DNA of 64,000 bases, taken from contig JAGGNK010006448.1 of the NCBI GenBank assembly GCA_017590115.1, positions 10,464,099-10,528,098 on the forward strand. The letters run 5' to 3'. A model generated the notes under the pieces. The model saw only the letters and a list, made by a program, of their open reading frames with translations. It was not told where the DNA came from and made no database searches. This document shows positions 33,073 to 47,100 of the stretch, piece after piece. The DNA is from Montifringilla adamsi. Lineage: Eukaryota; Chordata; Aves; Passeriformes; Passeridae. Both the position numbers and the translations under genes were made by a program. Each line of letters begins with the position of its first letter. Position 1 is the first letter of the stretch.

Positions 33073-36000
33073 TAAGTGACCAGGGCTGCACCGTTGTCTC
33101 TGTGGCACAAAGGGAGCATGGACTCAAATATTGCTCACTTTATTTGAAAATATTGTAACAAAAATTTTGTGTTACAGTGGTAAAGGTCCTACTTTATCCT
33201 CATTTTGTTGTTCATTATCTGTGATATCAACTCTGACTCTCTGATCGCACCACTATTTGTTGTCTGGCATGATCACAAAGAGAACAGCACTGCATGATAC
33301 ACTATGGAAACTTCTCAAAGCACTAGGTTTATATTATATTTAGAAGGACTTGACTCATAGGAATCTTTATTATCTTCATTGATGCACTGGGGCCAAGGAT
33401 AATTCTAAGTAATCTAGGCATCTTTCCAGAACATGGAAATCAGAAAACCTTTTCCCTAGAACCCCACAAAGTCAATGAGGAAAAAGAGATGCACTTCTAG
33501 AGATTCAGATCTTATATTTCAGCAGATTGCAGAAACTCCATGTCATACAAGAGCTCTACAGAAGTTCTTAATTTAAACTCCTGAAAGTTGGGTTCCACTG
33601 GTGAACCTGATGCCACTGTATAATGATATTTTGAACACACATGCTTGTATAATTATAGTAACTGAAATAATTTGTAAGACTTAACTGAAGGTACTCTCAG
33701 TCACACTGAACATAAGATTTGTTTCAAAATTCTGAGGCAGGCATATCTTTATGCCTCACAAATTACACTAGAGAAATGTATAAGTATATTCAGTCAACTA
33801 ACATATGATCGCCTCAAAACGGTCACAACTGGGTGGATCACTAACAGAAAGATCTGTTCAAAAATGTGTACGTCAAACTTTTCAGAGCAAGTGACTTAAA
33901 CTATCAATGGAATTGCACTTTCTGTTGTAGGAGGGTTCATAGAATTAATGAAATGAGCAGCCTGGTTGCTGATTTTCAAGGCAGAACTGATATTTTTCTA
34001 GTTCTATCTAGCAGCTGCCTTTCTTTTTTGTCACAGCCTACTTTTGAGTGCTGTGCAGCTGGGTAAGGGATTTGCACAGACAGAGGAAAAGGAAGCTAAG
34101 GGTTATGACAGCAGTGACCACAACAACGTGAATATCCCAGGCAGGGAATTTCATTACAATGTAAGTTCATAATTAGTGCTGTTTCAAAATTATTTTATTT
34201 TAGTTATTCTGACACTTTTTTCCTATTAAAGCAAAGAAAAGCATGAGGTTTTGCATTTTGTTTCTTTATTTCTTTGTAAGTCTAACAAAAAAAAAAAAGG
34301 TGAAATGCAAATGACAACATTTAAAGGGAAGATGGGACTGACAGGAAGGTTAAGGAGGCTTTTATCTTCAACATGGGTACAGCAGCCAAAGTATTTAACA
34401 CATTTACCAGGATGTGCAAGTAGAAGTCCATCTGATGGCCCAATAATGAAATGACATGCAATATTCTGTGATTGCCCTCAATTACCCTATGCAAAGCAAG
34501 AATTAATTACTGGCATTGAAAAAATTCACCTTTGTCCCTCATTTCAGGCTCTCATTTATAGTGAGTGTTTCTCAGATTGTATTAATAGAGGTCCAAGTAC
34601 TTGATAGCTGTGGTTTTTTCCTTTCTTTTTCCTTGTAATGGAGTCAATCCTCTTACATGATAACTACAGTCTAATCAATCAGTGGCTGAAGTAAGCATTA
34701 AGGTATATACAAAACATTTTGAAAGTGCTGAACCCACCCATGTACTGTTTGGCACTTTGTTGTCCAGAGTCGTAGTACACGATAGTTAATTTGATCCATT
34801 TGTTTTGCAACAAAGACTGTCACCACCAAGTTATTTGAATGTAATGTTATAAATCAACGTGAAGGCTACATAAAAAAATAAATAAGCCAAATAAAACCAA
34901 TATAGAGATTTATCACATTTTGTCTGTTTTCCCTCATTGAATCAAGAAATGAATTTCTAAATGAAAAGCAACACTAAATGATCATTACCCAAGATTCCCT
35001 TTGATTCCCAAGTTGCCAATATAGTATTATATTGGTGGAAGGAACTGTCTGCTTGCATGTCATTTTAAACTATATTCTGTCTCTACGTATTTAGTACAAG
35101 TCTAGTCATAAGTGCAGAGCCAGAACCAGAAATTTAAAGGGAAATTACTCAAAAACATTTATGAGATTATTATTTCTCCATTTTATATTTATTTTATAAT
35201 TAGTCTTACTCTTTATTCAGGTCTAATTTAACAGAGAGAAGTGATGCTGTAGTAATGAAAGAGAATGTAATGATACAGAAGAATGGACACTACCATCTTT
35301 ATTTGGTTCTAGACATTTTCTTCCAAATAAAAAAGGCTTAGGAGGTGTGTATCCATACAATTATAGATGTTTCTCAGTTATACTGAGGTTTTTTTTTGTG
35401 TTCTCTGATATAACAGTGAGGTGCTTGCTAAGACCGAAGACAAGTGCACAAAGGGGAAAGGTAGAAGATGAGAAACCAGTTCCAGAGAGTCAGTAACAGA
35501 AATTTCCAGTCCCCAGTGTCAGCTGGAGAGTGCTAGTAGTGAACTGCTGGTGAAGTGAGAACAGTTTCCGAAATCAGTTGTTCAAATTAACCTGCTTGAC
35601 TTTACTGTGAAAGGTACTGTAAATACTCATTCACTCAGGAAAGTGTAGGAGGAAATTGCAAAAGCTCTCTTTTCTCTTTCAACAAAAATCCATGGAAAGA
35701 GATCTCTCATCCACCGTAGACACTTCTAATGTGTTGGCAGTATCTGAAGTACTCATTCAAGGTTCCTTTATAGAAAAAGAATAGGTACTTCTAGAGTGTC
35801 ATTCTCCTCCTTTCTTAGGTAGAGATCTGGCACAAAGTACTTTAATAGCTCTATATAAGTTCCTACTTCTCACTAACACAAAAAAGAAAGGAGGCCTGGA
35901 AAACCAAGTTTGTTGTAGATGTCTACAGTGATCTATAGGTAGATGAGATAAATTCCATCTCCATGACTTGAGTGCTTCGATCCCATTTGGTGCTAAGTCA
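33073..36000. other. unique AT-rich non-coding sequence
   Basis: No gene, exon or mobile element recognised. Open frames are at most about 67 codons. An A12 run occurs near 34287. Confidence 0.65.
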
Positions 36001-39000
36001 AACTAGTTATTTTGAGTTATAACTGGAGATTTAGGAGGCTGATCCTAGCCATTTCTAACAGTTAGAAGATTTCAGCTGAAAGGAATTTAAAATAAGCTGT
36101 TTGCCTTTGCACTGGAGGAGAATGAAATCTGTCACACACCAGCTGCATCTCCCATCAAGAAAGCTGTGTTTTACTGTAACATACTGGATGGGAATCCATG
36201 TCAATTTGGCATATTAGCCCAATATATTATGAATGCGTTCAGGACAGACAGCCAACTCACCTAATCCTGTAAGTGTATTTTTAATTACTTTCTAAATAAA
36301 TGGTCACAGCAAAGGTGCTTCAGCAACACAAAACCACAATCACACACCAGTCACAATGAAAACTCCCTCACTGAAGGCTCCCTTCATTTTATGTATACAC
36401 TGCATTTTGTATCTTCTTTAGCTTTTTTAGATTAATATTAGTGAAAGATACCATAAAATTTGAATTTTTTCTTTTTCTAAAACCTCTGTATTTTCTTCAA
36501 ATTTTATCACCACACTTTCTTACATTTCAAGTTAAGGAATTTTTTTCAAGATTTTTTTTTCCTCTGAAGGGAAATATTATTTTTTTTTTTCAGAAAAGTA
36601 GAAGTATATAAACCCAAAGGATTATAGAAGTCAGGCCACAACTCTGGAGTTGGGGTTCTATTTTCACAGAAAGGAGGATTAAAATCCTTCTCTTTCCCAC
36701 ATTACAAATTGAAGTAAGTTTCTAAACTAAACTGCAGCCTTCACAGAAACAGGTACAGCTGTGGAAGAAGACAAGCTCAGTAGCTGTGCATGAGGATTTT
36801 GTTGTTGTTTTCTCCCCTTGTTTTCTACCTATATTATTATTAAGCTAATTGGAGACAATATGTATCTGAGACTGTAATTTGTTTTGATGAGTTGTGAAAT
36901 CTGCAGGAGCTGCACTGACCAGCTTCACAGATAGACACACTAAAAGCTTTGCTGAGCTGAGGCATTTTTAACAGAAACACTGACCCAGAAAAGTAAAAAA
37001 ATAAACAGGAAGAACCTATATCCGTAGATTTTGTGTGCCTGTGGCTGAATATCCCCAACACAGTAAATTGTTATTCTGCACAAGAAAATAATGAGTCTAA
37101 GTTTTATTTTCCTGACTTGACTTACTGAAGAAAAGCACTGGGCTTGGTGAGAGAGGCAGGCTGGCATGCTGGTGATGTGAGGTTACGCACAGGAGCGGTG
37201 CTAACTCAGAGACACCTCAGAGAGAGGAGGTACAGTGGGTATCTGCAGAGGATCGTGTAAGAACGCTGAATGAGCCAAAACCACAGTGCTTTCTCCCTGG
37301 GCAATTTGTGGTGTTAAAAGCTTCTCTTCAAAGAAGAGTGGGAGAGAGGAGTGAAAGGGGAGCAGCTGCCTGTACTCACAGAAGCACGTGGCTTAGTGTC
37401 GTAGGTCAGTGGAAGCATTTCAGTTGTGCCCACCCTAGGAATACAGAAATGCTGGGGTGAGTAGAGACCCTCACTGAAAGTCTGATTATCTTAGTGTCTG
37501 AATTACTCCTTTTTTTTTAAGACAATATATGCTGGTAAAAGCTGGAGGCTTTCTAGGATTGAGATGATAAATAAGTGTTTGTTGGTTATGACATCATTAT
37601 GGTTTACAGGGTAAAGGGCAAATTTGAAGCATGGTCCTGAAAAGGCAGTAGGTATTTATCTGCCCTTCAGGATGAGGCTAAGGTGAAACTTTAAGGAAAA
37701 ATTAAATGTATTATTACAATATTGTTAATATCTGACCTGTAAATGAATAGGCTTCTACATACAGTAAGAATATAAATTGCTGAAAGAGTAGATTGTTTTC
37801 CATTGGTTTACAGGAATCTTTATATTCAGTGAACCATCCCTAATGAATGCTCAATCTGAACACAAAACAGTTAAATGAGTGAAAGTTAACAGCAGTAAAT
37901 TGTGGCCTACATTGATTTTCTGGCCTGCATACACAGTAAATTTTTCACATTGAGGCTACCCACAAAGTCTTTTGTTTTCCACTTCTCAGATTTCAGTTTG
38001 AAATAACTGAGAGAAAGCTTTCAGAATCTCCTTTCAGAGCCATCTTTTGGAGGTGACCTTTGACTTGAAAGGGACGGTTAAAACAGGACTTCAAATATCA
38101 GAAAATTACATAATTTTCCGGGTTCTTTTACTGTTTGGCCTAGTAGCTGACATGGTGAAAATATAGTATTAAAATGAAAATTGCCTGGAAAATCAGTAAT
38201 TACTTGGTTTTAAGATTTCTTGGACAGTCATTGAGGAAGAAATTAAAAATGCTACCTTCTCACTGAAAAGTCAGGATCCTTCCAGTTATTTTTCTTCCAT
38301 AATCTGTGTGTCATTGACAGAAGGGTCCTGTACATAAAGGTTTTGATCAGGATGTAGAGAAGAATGAAACAAAAATGGATGTCAAGGCAGAAAGAAAAAT
38401 TTTGTGTCAATGCTTAATTTTTCAAGAGAGGCAGCTACATTCTATCCAAAATAGCAGTCTTTTAGTTTTGTAGTTTTTGAATTGTGTCCTCTCCAAGGGA
38501 TTCCATCCCATGAAAACTTATAGGAAGGCAGGAAGATTTTTGGTCTTCGTATTGCAAATAACCGATTTTAATGCAACTGCTAGATCCAGCTCTTTTGCTG
38601 TTTAAGTTTTGAGAAAACAGCCTGTCATTTTCATTGCTGACTTAAGATGAGAGTTTTGACAAAATTACATGTTTTCAATATTTTTCAGTCTTCACTTTTC
38701 ATCATAGGAAACTAGACGTCAAGAATTTCTGCAAAACTAGAGAAAAAGAAAAAATAGGACTAAAACTGAATATTGAGTGCATTATCTTTGTAAGAAAACT
38801 CTTTCCTGTTCTGTAAAAACTGGTGATTATTGAGACAGCACATTTTCATGCATGTACTCTCTGTTTTGGTGGAAGAGGACAGTTGTAGGGCTAGTCTGTT
38901 AATTAGTTTCTCTCTAGAAGAGATTGTAAACATAATTTAGGGCTTCACTGTCAAAAGTTAGGTTGTTGTCATGGGGTAACTATCACAGATCAGATGCAAA

Positions 39001-39365
39001 GTATAATATTAAGGTGAAAACAAGACAATGTCATTTAGTTCAGAACTATATTGAGTGCTTAAATGATTAATAATTGAAAAGAACGGGAAATTAATTCTAT
39101 GAGGAAATTAAAGTCAGGTAGTGAGGAGTAGTATGTGAACAGTCCCTAGGTAAGGAAAAACAAAATCTTTATTTTATCTAGAAGACAGGACTGAAATTTA
39201 TCTTATTGTGTTTTGTTTTTTTTTTCTTTAATCATGCTGTGCCTATACTGACGATCAGAGCAAAGTTTAGGTTTTGGTTAGTTCCTCAAAATGCTTTCCA
39301 TTCTGTGAGTGAAATTTTCCACTGAATTAAAAGAAAGAGGCTTCTTGCAGCTTAGCAAGCATTGC
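36001..39365. other. unique non-coding sequence
   Basis: No gene recognised. T-rich runs lie at 36540-36593. A modest group of CpGs lies at 37180-37410, including a CACGTG E-box near 37385. Open frames reach 75 codons and match nothing I know. Confidence 0.6.
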
Positions 39366-39415
39366 ATTTGGACTAGATGATCATTGTAGGTCCCTTCCAA
39401 TTGAAATAGTCTGAT
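39366..39415 (+). mobile_element. CR1 LINE, terminal fragment
   Basis: 'tttggactagatgatcattg' followed by 'taggtcccttccaattg' is the terminal CR1 block just before the octamer repeats, which are lost here. Only about 50 bases remain. Confidence 0.8.
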
Positions 39416-41398
39416 CTATTTTATTTACTAGGGAATTAATCTTTTTTCTCATGGCCACATTCTAAGGTGCTTGAAATGTGTGACCTGAAATACAGCCTCC
39501 ATCCCCCAGGAATTGGCTGCTAGCAGGATGATCCCTTCCCTTTACTGCTCCCAGTTCTGACAGAAGATTCTTACAGAGACTTGCTCCTTGGCTGCATTTA
39601 CTGTTAACTGCTTTTTTTATTTCCAGATCTATATATGTCCAGTTGCTGCTCTTCCATATTGCACCCATATGGACTTTAATCTTAAATAATTATTTTCCAT
39701 CCCTCTCTAAAAGTATAGAGCCATATACTGTAAATATACTGCTTTCTGCATATATAGTATTTATGTGTAGCATGACGAACAAAAGTACAGAACTATTTCT
39801 TGGTAGGGGGTTTAAATCTTGTATAGTATTTGCATTTTTTTGACTCTGAATCATAGCTAGGAATTATTTTGCAGCTACCAATCAGCTGTTAGCTGGTGAA
39901 AGAGTTTATGCAGCAGGGAATCTTGTATTTGTTTTTCATGAATGGCACTTCAAAACTACTTATTGTGCAGAAACATAGTGTTGCTTTCATCCTGGTTAAC
40001 TTCTGAAATGTGTGTCTTCTCTGGCTCTGATATGCCTCTGAGCCATTTGGACTAAGTCCAGGTAAAATATTTTCAATTCAAAAAATCAGCTTCCTGCTCT
40101 TGTACATTGCTAGGAAGTATTGAAAGGTGCTCTCGTACTTGTAAATAACAACAGATCATATGAAAATGACTAATCTGTAATTTTTTTTTTCATGTAAACC
40201 AAAGTCTTCATTTCAGTCTTCACATACACATGGTGAGAATTCCAGCATTTAGACAGACCTGGTAATAGAGGTATGAAATTCTATGGATTAGATCTTTAAA
40301 TGTAAAAGTCAGTGGATCTTAATTTTATACTAAAAAATTGTCTGAACTTCCATGATGAAAGTGATATTTCAGGAATACAGAGAAGCAGGCAAAATATGTC
40401 TAAAGTCATTCCAAAGGACAACGAGGAAAAGATGCTGGAGTTTGGCATCTGACTTTTGAAATACAAAACTGTACTCTTCTGCTGACATTTCCAGTGACTG
40501 TACTGCAGGTCAAGAGGGTCTCAGAGGCCTAAGCTCCAAAATGTTGATAAAAATCTTTCTGCTTATGAAGAACAGTTTATACCTTTTGAATTTTCACAGT
40601 ACTCTTTTAAACTAGTCCTTTTTTACATTAGTTCTTTTTTTAATTGTTGGTGTAATATAAAACAAGGAGAGCAAAACAAAGTGATTTTCCCTTGAAGATA
40701 CCAATCCACTGGTGGAAGTGCATTATAGCACCCTTTGCCCACTTATAAAAGATATGAATAGTCACAGCCCCCAGATGCAACATCTTGCAAGGTGGTTTGG
40801 GGTTTTTTTAAACCAAAATCCAGCTAAAAGATTTGAGAGCATTTAAGTATGTGCATTTGAAATTGTGATTCAGAAGTTTTACATGATTTTGCTGCCCTGT
40901 TCTTGGAGAAATACATGTACACCTGACTTTCTGACCTTCAACTTTTGCGCTTCCACACCCCTGAAAACAGCACAGACCAAATCAGAATCACAAAACACAG
41001 GTACTCCTCCAAATCACCAAAATTTGCAGTTAATGGTTAATTGTAGAACATCCTTAATGCAGCCTATAAGATGTGGTTCCCCCAAAAAAGCCACAGTGAT
41101 TTCTGCCTTACATCTCGGTGCTTCTGCTGTTAAGTGTTGATAGCTGCAGCACTTTCCTAGAAAAACCTGCCTTCTGCACCTACTTTGGCATGCGTAGGTA
41201 CAGCTCTGTGTTGCTCAGGTCCTGAGGATATTGGTGTTCCTTACCAGTGGACGGGTGTTTCTTCTCTGGTTGTACAGAGAAATCAGAGGGGGAACCTATG
41301 TATAGGAAGGCTGAGGTATAAGAAAGGACTGACATTTCAGCCTCCTTTCATTCTTCAACATCATTACTGTGGGAAACATTTTCCTAACTATGGGGTTC
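39416..41398. other. unique non-coding sequence
   Basis: No gene recognised. Frames at 40865-41140 plus (91 codons) and 41185-41406 plus (73 codons) have no recognisable domain. Confidence 0.6.
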
Positions 41399-41795
41399 TC
41401 ATGTAATGTTTAATGGTGTCAGAAATCCCAGTTCAACTCCAAATTTCTTGTACTCAATCTTCTGGCCTTGGCTCAGATGTCTCAAAAGACAGATGAATGC
41501 TGCCCATTGGGCTTGCCATTGATTAACCTGCTGCTGAGTAAGGTAATTGGGATATGTGTTTTGCATATAATTTACCAGAGGTGTCACTTCTCCCACTGTG
41601 AGTAGCTGGATTTTGGATCTCTCCACAAGCCTTCACAAATCCAGGCCTTAAAAAGTTTCTGTTCAGTGCAGTCTGTATTTCATAGGGCTGAAGAACAGAA
41701 ATGCCCACTATTACAGCAATTTGCCTGCATTTTGAACTTTCTTTAAGGGCTTGGATTTTTGGGAAAGGGTACCTGCTCATACTTGATAGGTACAT
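41399..41795 (-). pseudogene. possible frameshifted coding relic (very tentative)
   Basis: Two overlapping minus-strand frames cover the stretch: 41523-41795 (90 codons) and 41399-41626 (75 codons). The first frame loses character near 41600 just where the second becomes rich in Q and W, which would fit one frameshifted ancestral reading frame. The local G+C is a little higher than in the flanks. The general look, a Q/W-rich helical segment, made me think of a decayed retroelement gag-type protein, but I have no motif that proves it and no LTR adjoins. It may be chance. Confidence 0.15.
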
Positions 41796-42699
41796 TTTAA
41801 AGGTAATTACATTTTAACCTGAATAGCTGACATTATTTGGAAATGAAATGCTAGAAATAAACATAATTTGTGTTGAGAGGAACCTGACCGCACTGTAACC
41901 AAAAACTATTAATTAGCACCTTTTCTTATTTTTCAAAAATGCTTTGCCATGATAAGCATTCAATAGGTATTCTTTAATGTGGATCCTCTTCCTGAGTATA
42001 TCAGTCAGTTGTGACTTTACAGTGTGTATTTATTAAGACATGGAAACATGTTACTAAAATTAATTTTTTCTTCTCTTGCCCACTTGACTGATGAGAATAT
42101 GAAAATCTCTGTTCACTTGGATCCATTCTGCTGATTGCTTAGGTATTGCAATGTAGAGGTCATTCAGTGTTACTTTTGAAGGCAGATCAAACTACCTTTG
42201 GTGCTAAAACTTTTTTGCACATTGACAGTGAAGAGCCACTTGTAAGAAAGACAGTACAAAGAAATGCTTCCAGGTAAAATAAATTCCTTTTGTTTTTAAG
42301 TAGGTTACCTCTTCAAAGTTCATTTCATTTCTCTTCTTACCCCCTTAAATGTATTTTAAGAAAATGAATATGAAATGAAAATGAAGACGGAAAAAGGTCA
42401 CTGCCAAGCACTTTCTGTTATCATGTTCTTTTAAAATAGTTGGTTTGAACCTTGAAAAGAAGAAATACTACTCTATGCCTTTAACTTTTGATGCTATAGA
42501 TGTGTTATAATATTGCCAACCACATACAAAGAAGGAATATTTAAGTTGTTTCAATATTGAATACTCTAGGGCAGACAAACATATTGACATCCAAGACTGA
42601 ACCCATTAGATTAATGTACTTAAAATGCTATATCACATAACAGTAATGTAATAGAAATGGTTGTTACTCTTGCAGCTCATATCAGTTCTTATCTATATC
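41796..42699. other. unique AT-rich non-coding sequence
   Basis: No gene or mobile element recognised. Stops are frequent in all frames. Confidence 0.65.
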
Positions 42700-42850
42700 A
42701 AGTATCAAGGCTGGATGGGGGTCTGAGCAACCTGGCCTAGTGTAAGGTGTCCCTGAGCACAGGGGAGGGGTTGGAACTAGAGCATCTTTAAGATTCCTTC
42801 CAATCCAGGCCATTCTGTGAATCTATGATTTAATTATTCTATGATTCTAT
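42700..42850 (+). mobile_element. CR1 LINE, 3' tail with octamer terminus
   Basis: The order is 'caaggctggatgggggtctg', 'agcaacctggcctagtg', 'aaggtgtccctgagcac', 'gggttggaactagagcatc' and 'ttaagattccttccaatcc'. It ends in degenerate ATTCTATG units to 42850. This is the common CR1 3' type with the 'gagcaacctggtctagtg' block. Confidence 0.93.
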
Positions 42851-43961
42851 TACATTTCTTGTAATGTACTTCATTATTTTGTACTTTTGTACATGTTACA
42901 CTGTTATTGAAGATTATATTTTTTAAGAAAACATATAATTCTAACCTTATATCTTGTCTTGAAGTGGATTCTTAGTGATTTACCACAACTCAAAGCTCTA
43001 TCCCTGTAAGTTCTCAAATCCTCAGAAAGTAGAGTCTGAACAGTTGCAATCAAAGAAATCAGCACTTTTCTCCACAGTAAAGAAGAGAGCATCTCTGAAT
43101 GCACTGCCATGGGAGCTCATTTCAGGGTTACTTTGTCAGATGGTTTGCTATCAAGTTTGATTGTCATCCAGCATTTGATGTGGGATATGATGTGCAACTG
43201 AGAATCCTTTTGTCCTTCCTATTTCATAGGATTCTAGTATCAATAGCTACTTTGGGGGCTTAGCATCCATTTCACTTCTTCCTGTACATATATTTCAGCA
43301 GTATTTAGATGAAAGAAAAAAAATTGAGTGTTTTGTCGAGTGAGGTTTTTTTTTGCCTTGGTAATTTTGCTGGTTTCCCTCACTCAGGAAGTCTTGGTGA
43401 AAGGAAGAAAACTGGAATTACCAAAACCAATGCACTCTCAGTGGGTTCAGGTATATTGAGCATCTGTTCTGAAAAGGTTTGCATGGAGAAATATTTAGTG
43501 CTATAGAAAAATGTGTGATAATTTACATATAAATTGATTTTTTTAAAGGAAAAGGTTAGCTTTCAAGAATTTGAGGGAAGAGTCATAATGCAAATCATAT
43601 TTTGTTGACTGCTGAAAAAGCTCAACTAATCTGTAATAAAAGATGAAATTATAAAAGATGAAATTATAAAAAAACTGAAAACATTTGGGAAAATGTGTTT
43701 ACACAAAATATGCAGAAATTAGTTGGTAAAACAATAGGCCTTAAGTTTCAGAGCTTTGACAAAAGTAAGAGTTCAGAGGCTTTCATGCCTGTAAGGTTTC
43801 AGAAACTGTGAGGGAAATATCCTAATACTGGTGAAATGTGCAGTGGATAGCATTTTATTTTCTGTGAAGTCTTAGGTTTCTTTTTAAGAATATATGACAA
43901 TGTTTAATACAAATGTTCTCGATATGGAGCCAACTTTAACACAAAACTTTCAGACAAATTA
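42851..43961. other. unique sequence with a 15-base tandem duplication
   Basis: No gene recognised. AAAAGATGAAATTAT-type units are duplicated at 43638-43667. Open frames reach about 68 codons. Confidence 0.6.
43638..43667. repeat. tandem duplication of 15 bases
   Basis: AAAAGATGAAATTAT (or its one-base phase variant) occurs twice head to tail. Confidence 0.85.
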
Positions 43962-44105
43962 TGGGGATTTGGGGTTTGTTTTGGTTTTGACTTTGGTTTG
44001 GTTTTTTTTATTTTGTTTTGCTTTGGTTTGTTCTGGGTTCTTTTTGGATGGTTTTGGTTTTTTGTTTGGTTGGTTGGGGTTTTTTTGTTGTTGGTGTGCT
44101 ATTAT
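43962..44105. repeat. T/G-rich GGTTT-type tract
   Basis: About 140 bases are almost only T and G on the plus strand, with TTTGG, TTTTGG and GGTTGG units and few C or A. A phenylalanine-rich open frame of 93 codons (43894-44175) is a by-product of the T content and is not a gene. Confidence 0.9.
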
Positions 44106-47100
44106 GGTTTGTGCGTTCTTGTCAGTGTTTTCCATATCTTTATTTAGGGATGTTGATTATGTTTCTGTAAAATAACATCTTGCAAAGTATAGAAGATTGT
44201 TCAGAGGTTCTGTTAAAGAAAAAGTGATATCTCAGCATCAGATCTATGCTCTTTGAGAAATGAAATAAAGAAGTAATATCCAAGAGACTAGCAACCCCTT
44301 TATTTCCCTTTCTGAAGGACACAATCTTTTCCTAGTCTTAGATTTAAGAATCTGTGCCAAATCACATTACCTCTCCTGTACCACACTGTAGATTTACTAT
44401 GATTAAAAGAGCTAAGAAATTTTATGTTACTAAAAAAATCCAGATAGTCAGAAGTTTAGTGCATATTTTGAAAGACGTATATTTGCATATTTTGTAGGTC
44501 TTTGTTTCTAGATTTTAAATTTCCTGTAACTCTTGTTTCTTTTTGTTGGTTTCTTCTTACATGCCACACTGCACTTCCAGTTCTCTCCAGTCTTCTGTCC
44601 CACTGTCTGCCTCTTTCCCTCCTTTCTTTTTCTTTTCCTTCACACAAAGCCTTCAGGGTAAGGCTTGATGTCAATGCATTGTAACTGGAGGACTTGAACA
44701 AGCAGCCAAAGTCAGATACTGAAATGGAAATGTGACTGGTTTTCCTAGGCAATATCCATGTGAAAAGCCAGCTCTTGCTGCCCTCTGCCACCCACCACCA
44801 TGTCCAGAGAGGAAGCTCACTGCTCTTTGCTGCTGGTAGGCTGGGTTTCAGTTTTTCACATCAATTGCTGGCCAGCAGGTCCCCGAGAAGCACTTCTCTT
44901 TTCTATGACAAACCTGATGCCTCACTGAAAGCCGTGCAAGTGTTGCTAAGGGTTGATAAAAATAACAACCCCCTTCAGGGGTTTCTTCTGATAGCTCTAG
45001 AATTACACTCCCTAGCTCACCTCTTAAAACTTCACAAGTTCTTTTAAGATTATTTTACTGAAAACCTGGGATAGGTCCTTATGCAGTATGTGTACTCCTA
45101 AGTCAGAAGGGGGGATTGATGTTATGCCAAGAGTTAGTGTTGGAGTTGTATGTAACAGGGAATGTGCCTGGGATTAGCTACCAGCTCAAACTTTATAGTG
45201 GAAACAGGAAAGCTCATTTTATGCCTACCAGACCTGCTTGCAATATGATGCTTTTCAGAGGGTTTGGGAAATCCTCACAGACAGTGCTGCTAACTTGGGG
45301 AAAATTACCTATTTTAAAAGAGATTCACTCAGGAAACATGGCAGTAGAAGTTGCAGAGAAGCATCTCTAACACAGTCCAAATTAAAAACTGAAAAAGAAG
45401 TTTTCAGGTGGAGATGGTGACTGGATAAAGACAGCTAGCTTGTAAGCAAAGTGATTTTTGGTGCTTTCTGAGCCCTGTGGCTCTTGCAAAAGCTCCTGCT
45501 TTTTGACAAATAAAAGGGCTCTTGAAATAAACCTATGTCATTATTTTTTTTTTGTTGCTAATTCTCACCACCTTGGAGTACAATTTGCCACTTTTAATAA
45601 GAACAAAAGTCATAAATAACCACTTTTAGCTTCTGGTTACTGAGTAGGACAAATATGGAAAAGAAGATTACTGTCAGGGCAGGGTTGTTATTTCCCCACA
45701 GTAATTTTAAGCAGCATTTCAGAAAAATACTGGGCTAAGTATTCTATGTCATTCTTTCTGTTTTCTAGTCTGAACCTGAGATCTGTGTGTTGTTATTGTT
45801 GTACACATCTAATTTCAAGCAGGACAGCCGAAGTTCCTGGTTACCTGTTCAATTCTCAGTTTTCAATTACACAAACAGCATGTCATGTTTCCCAGCGTGT
45901 AGCCATATAGGTCTTTCTGAACATGACAGGAATGAATACTCACTGAGAATTCTAATCTCTACCAATATGCAGCAGATCTTATTTTCTCTTCCTCCTTCAA
46001 AGCTTTGAAGTTTAGAATTGCTACTAAGGATAACAGGTTTGAGTTTTAAATCCTTTAAAATCAGGTCAAGGGACCAACACCTTGTAAAACCAAGATTAAA
46101 GAGCAAGTGATAAGTTTAATCCAATTCTGTTAGATTTTACAACAGAAGAAACACATAAGCAGTGGTGCTACATTTTACTCCAAGGCCCAAATTTGTTTGC
46201 TGTTCCTTCCTCAAGCTATATTAAAATTATTAAAGCTTGGCTGCTGTAAATGTTTGTATAGTGCTTGACTTTTTAACTTCCTGAAGTATGCTTTATGATT
46301 TCTGTCTCTGTAATACATAAGTACTTCATAGACTGGTTGGCTACATTGTTAAAGCTTTCAAATCCTCTCTGAGGCACACAGAGTCTGGTTAGCCCCATTA
46401 CACTGATGAGGAAATAAGCATAAAGTTATGTATAGGTCTTTTGCAAGCAGACATCTCACTCTGCTGGGCCAACAAATAGCCTCCTCAGTTGGATCTTTAG
46501 GAAAAGTCAATGTACTGCAGCACCTTGGCAGCTGCTGAAACAGAATGCAGACAGACACTACTTGTCTGCTTGGGGGAGGTTGTGTGCTAAGCTGCAGAAA
46601 AAATCAAAGTAAGAGCTAGGATTTCAGCACTGGACACCTACATCTGACACTACATGAGTGCCTGATAATCTTTTTCTCTGGTGTTGTGTCAAATGAGACA
46701 GGGGTACTTGCTTGCCACATGCAGCAATAAAAATAGCCATGTAGTACTGAAGGGCAGCAGTATGAAGTGCTGCATATAATGGGATTTCCATACCTACATG
46801 CATTAAAGGGATGAGTTGTCACCTTTTATGGTCAATACATGCTCTGGAAGTATACAGAAACATCCTTTTCTTCTCTGGTTATTGTGATTTCACTCACATT
46901 TTACTACATATGGTAGCAAGTCACTACCTTTTCCAAAGATGTTGACCCAATGGTAATTGAAATAACATATAGAATCTCATCATAAAAGGCCTTTCCATAG
47001 TTACAGCTTATTTCTGAGACAAAATCACTACTCGTCACCATTTCCTTAAATTTTAAGCCCCCATTGCTTATATGGGCTGTCTTAGTGCTTCTGGTTTTAG

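Noticed and set aside
32852..33158. Cluster of 66-82 codon frames
   Set aside because: They lie within the CR1 copy at 32541-33072 or its edge.
43894..44175. 93-codon frame rich in F, L and W resembling a membrane protein
   Set aside because: The residues are the forced translation of a T/G simple repeat.
45500..45560. AATAAA followed by a T-rich run as a gene's 3' end
   Set aside because: No upstream exon or gene was found, and AATAAA is frequent by chance in such AT-rich DNA.
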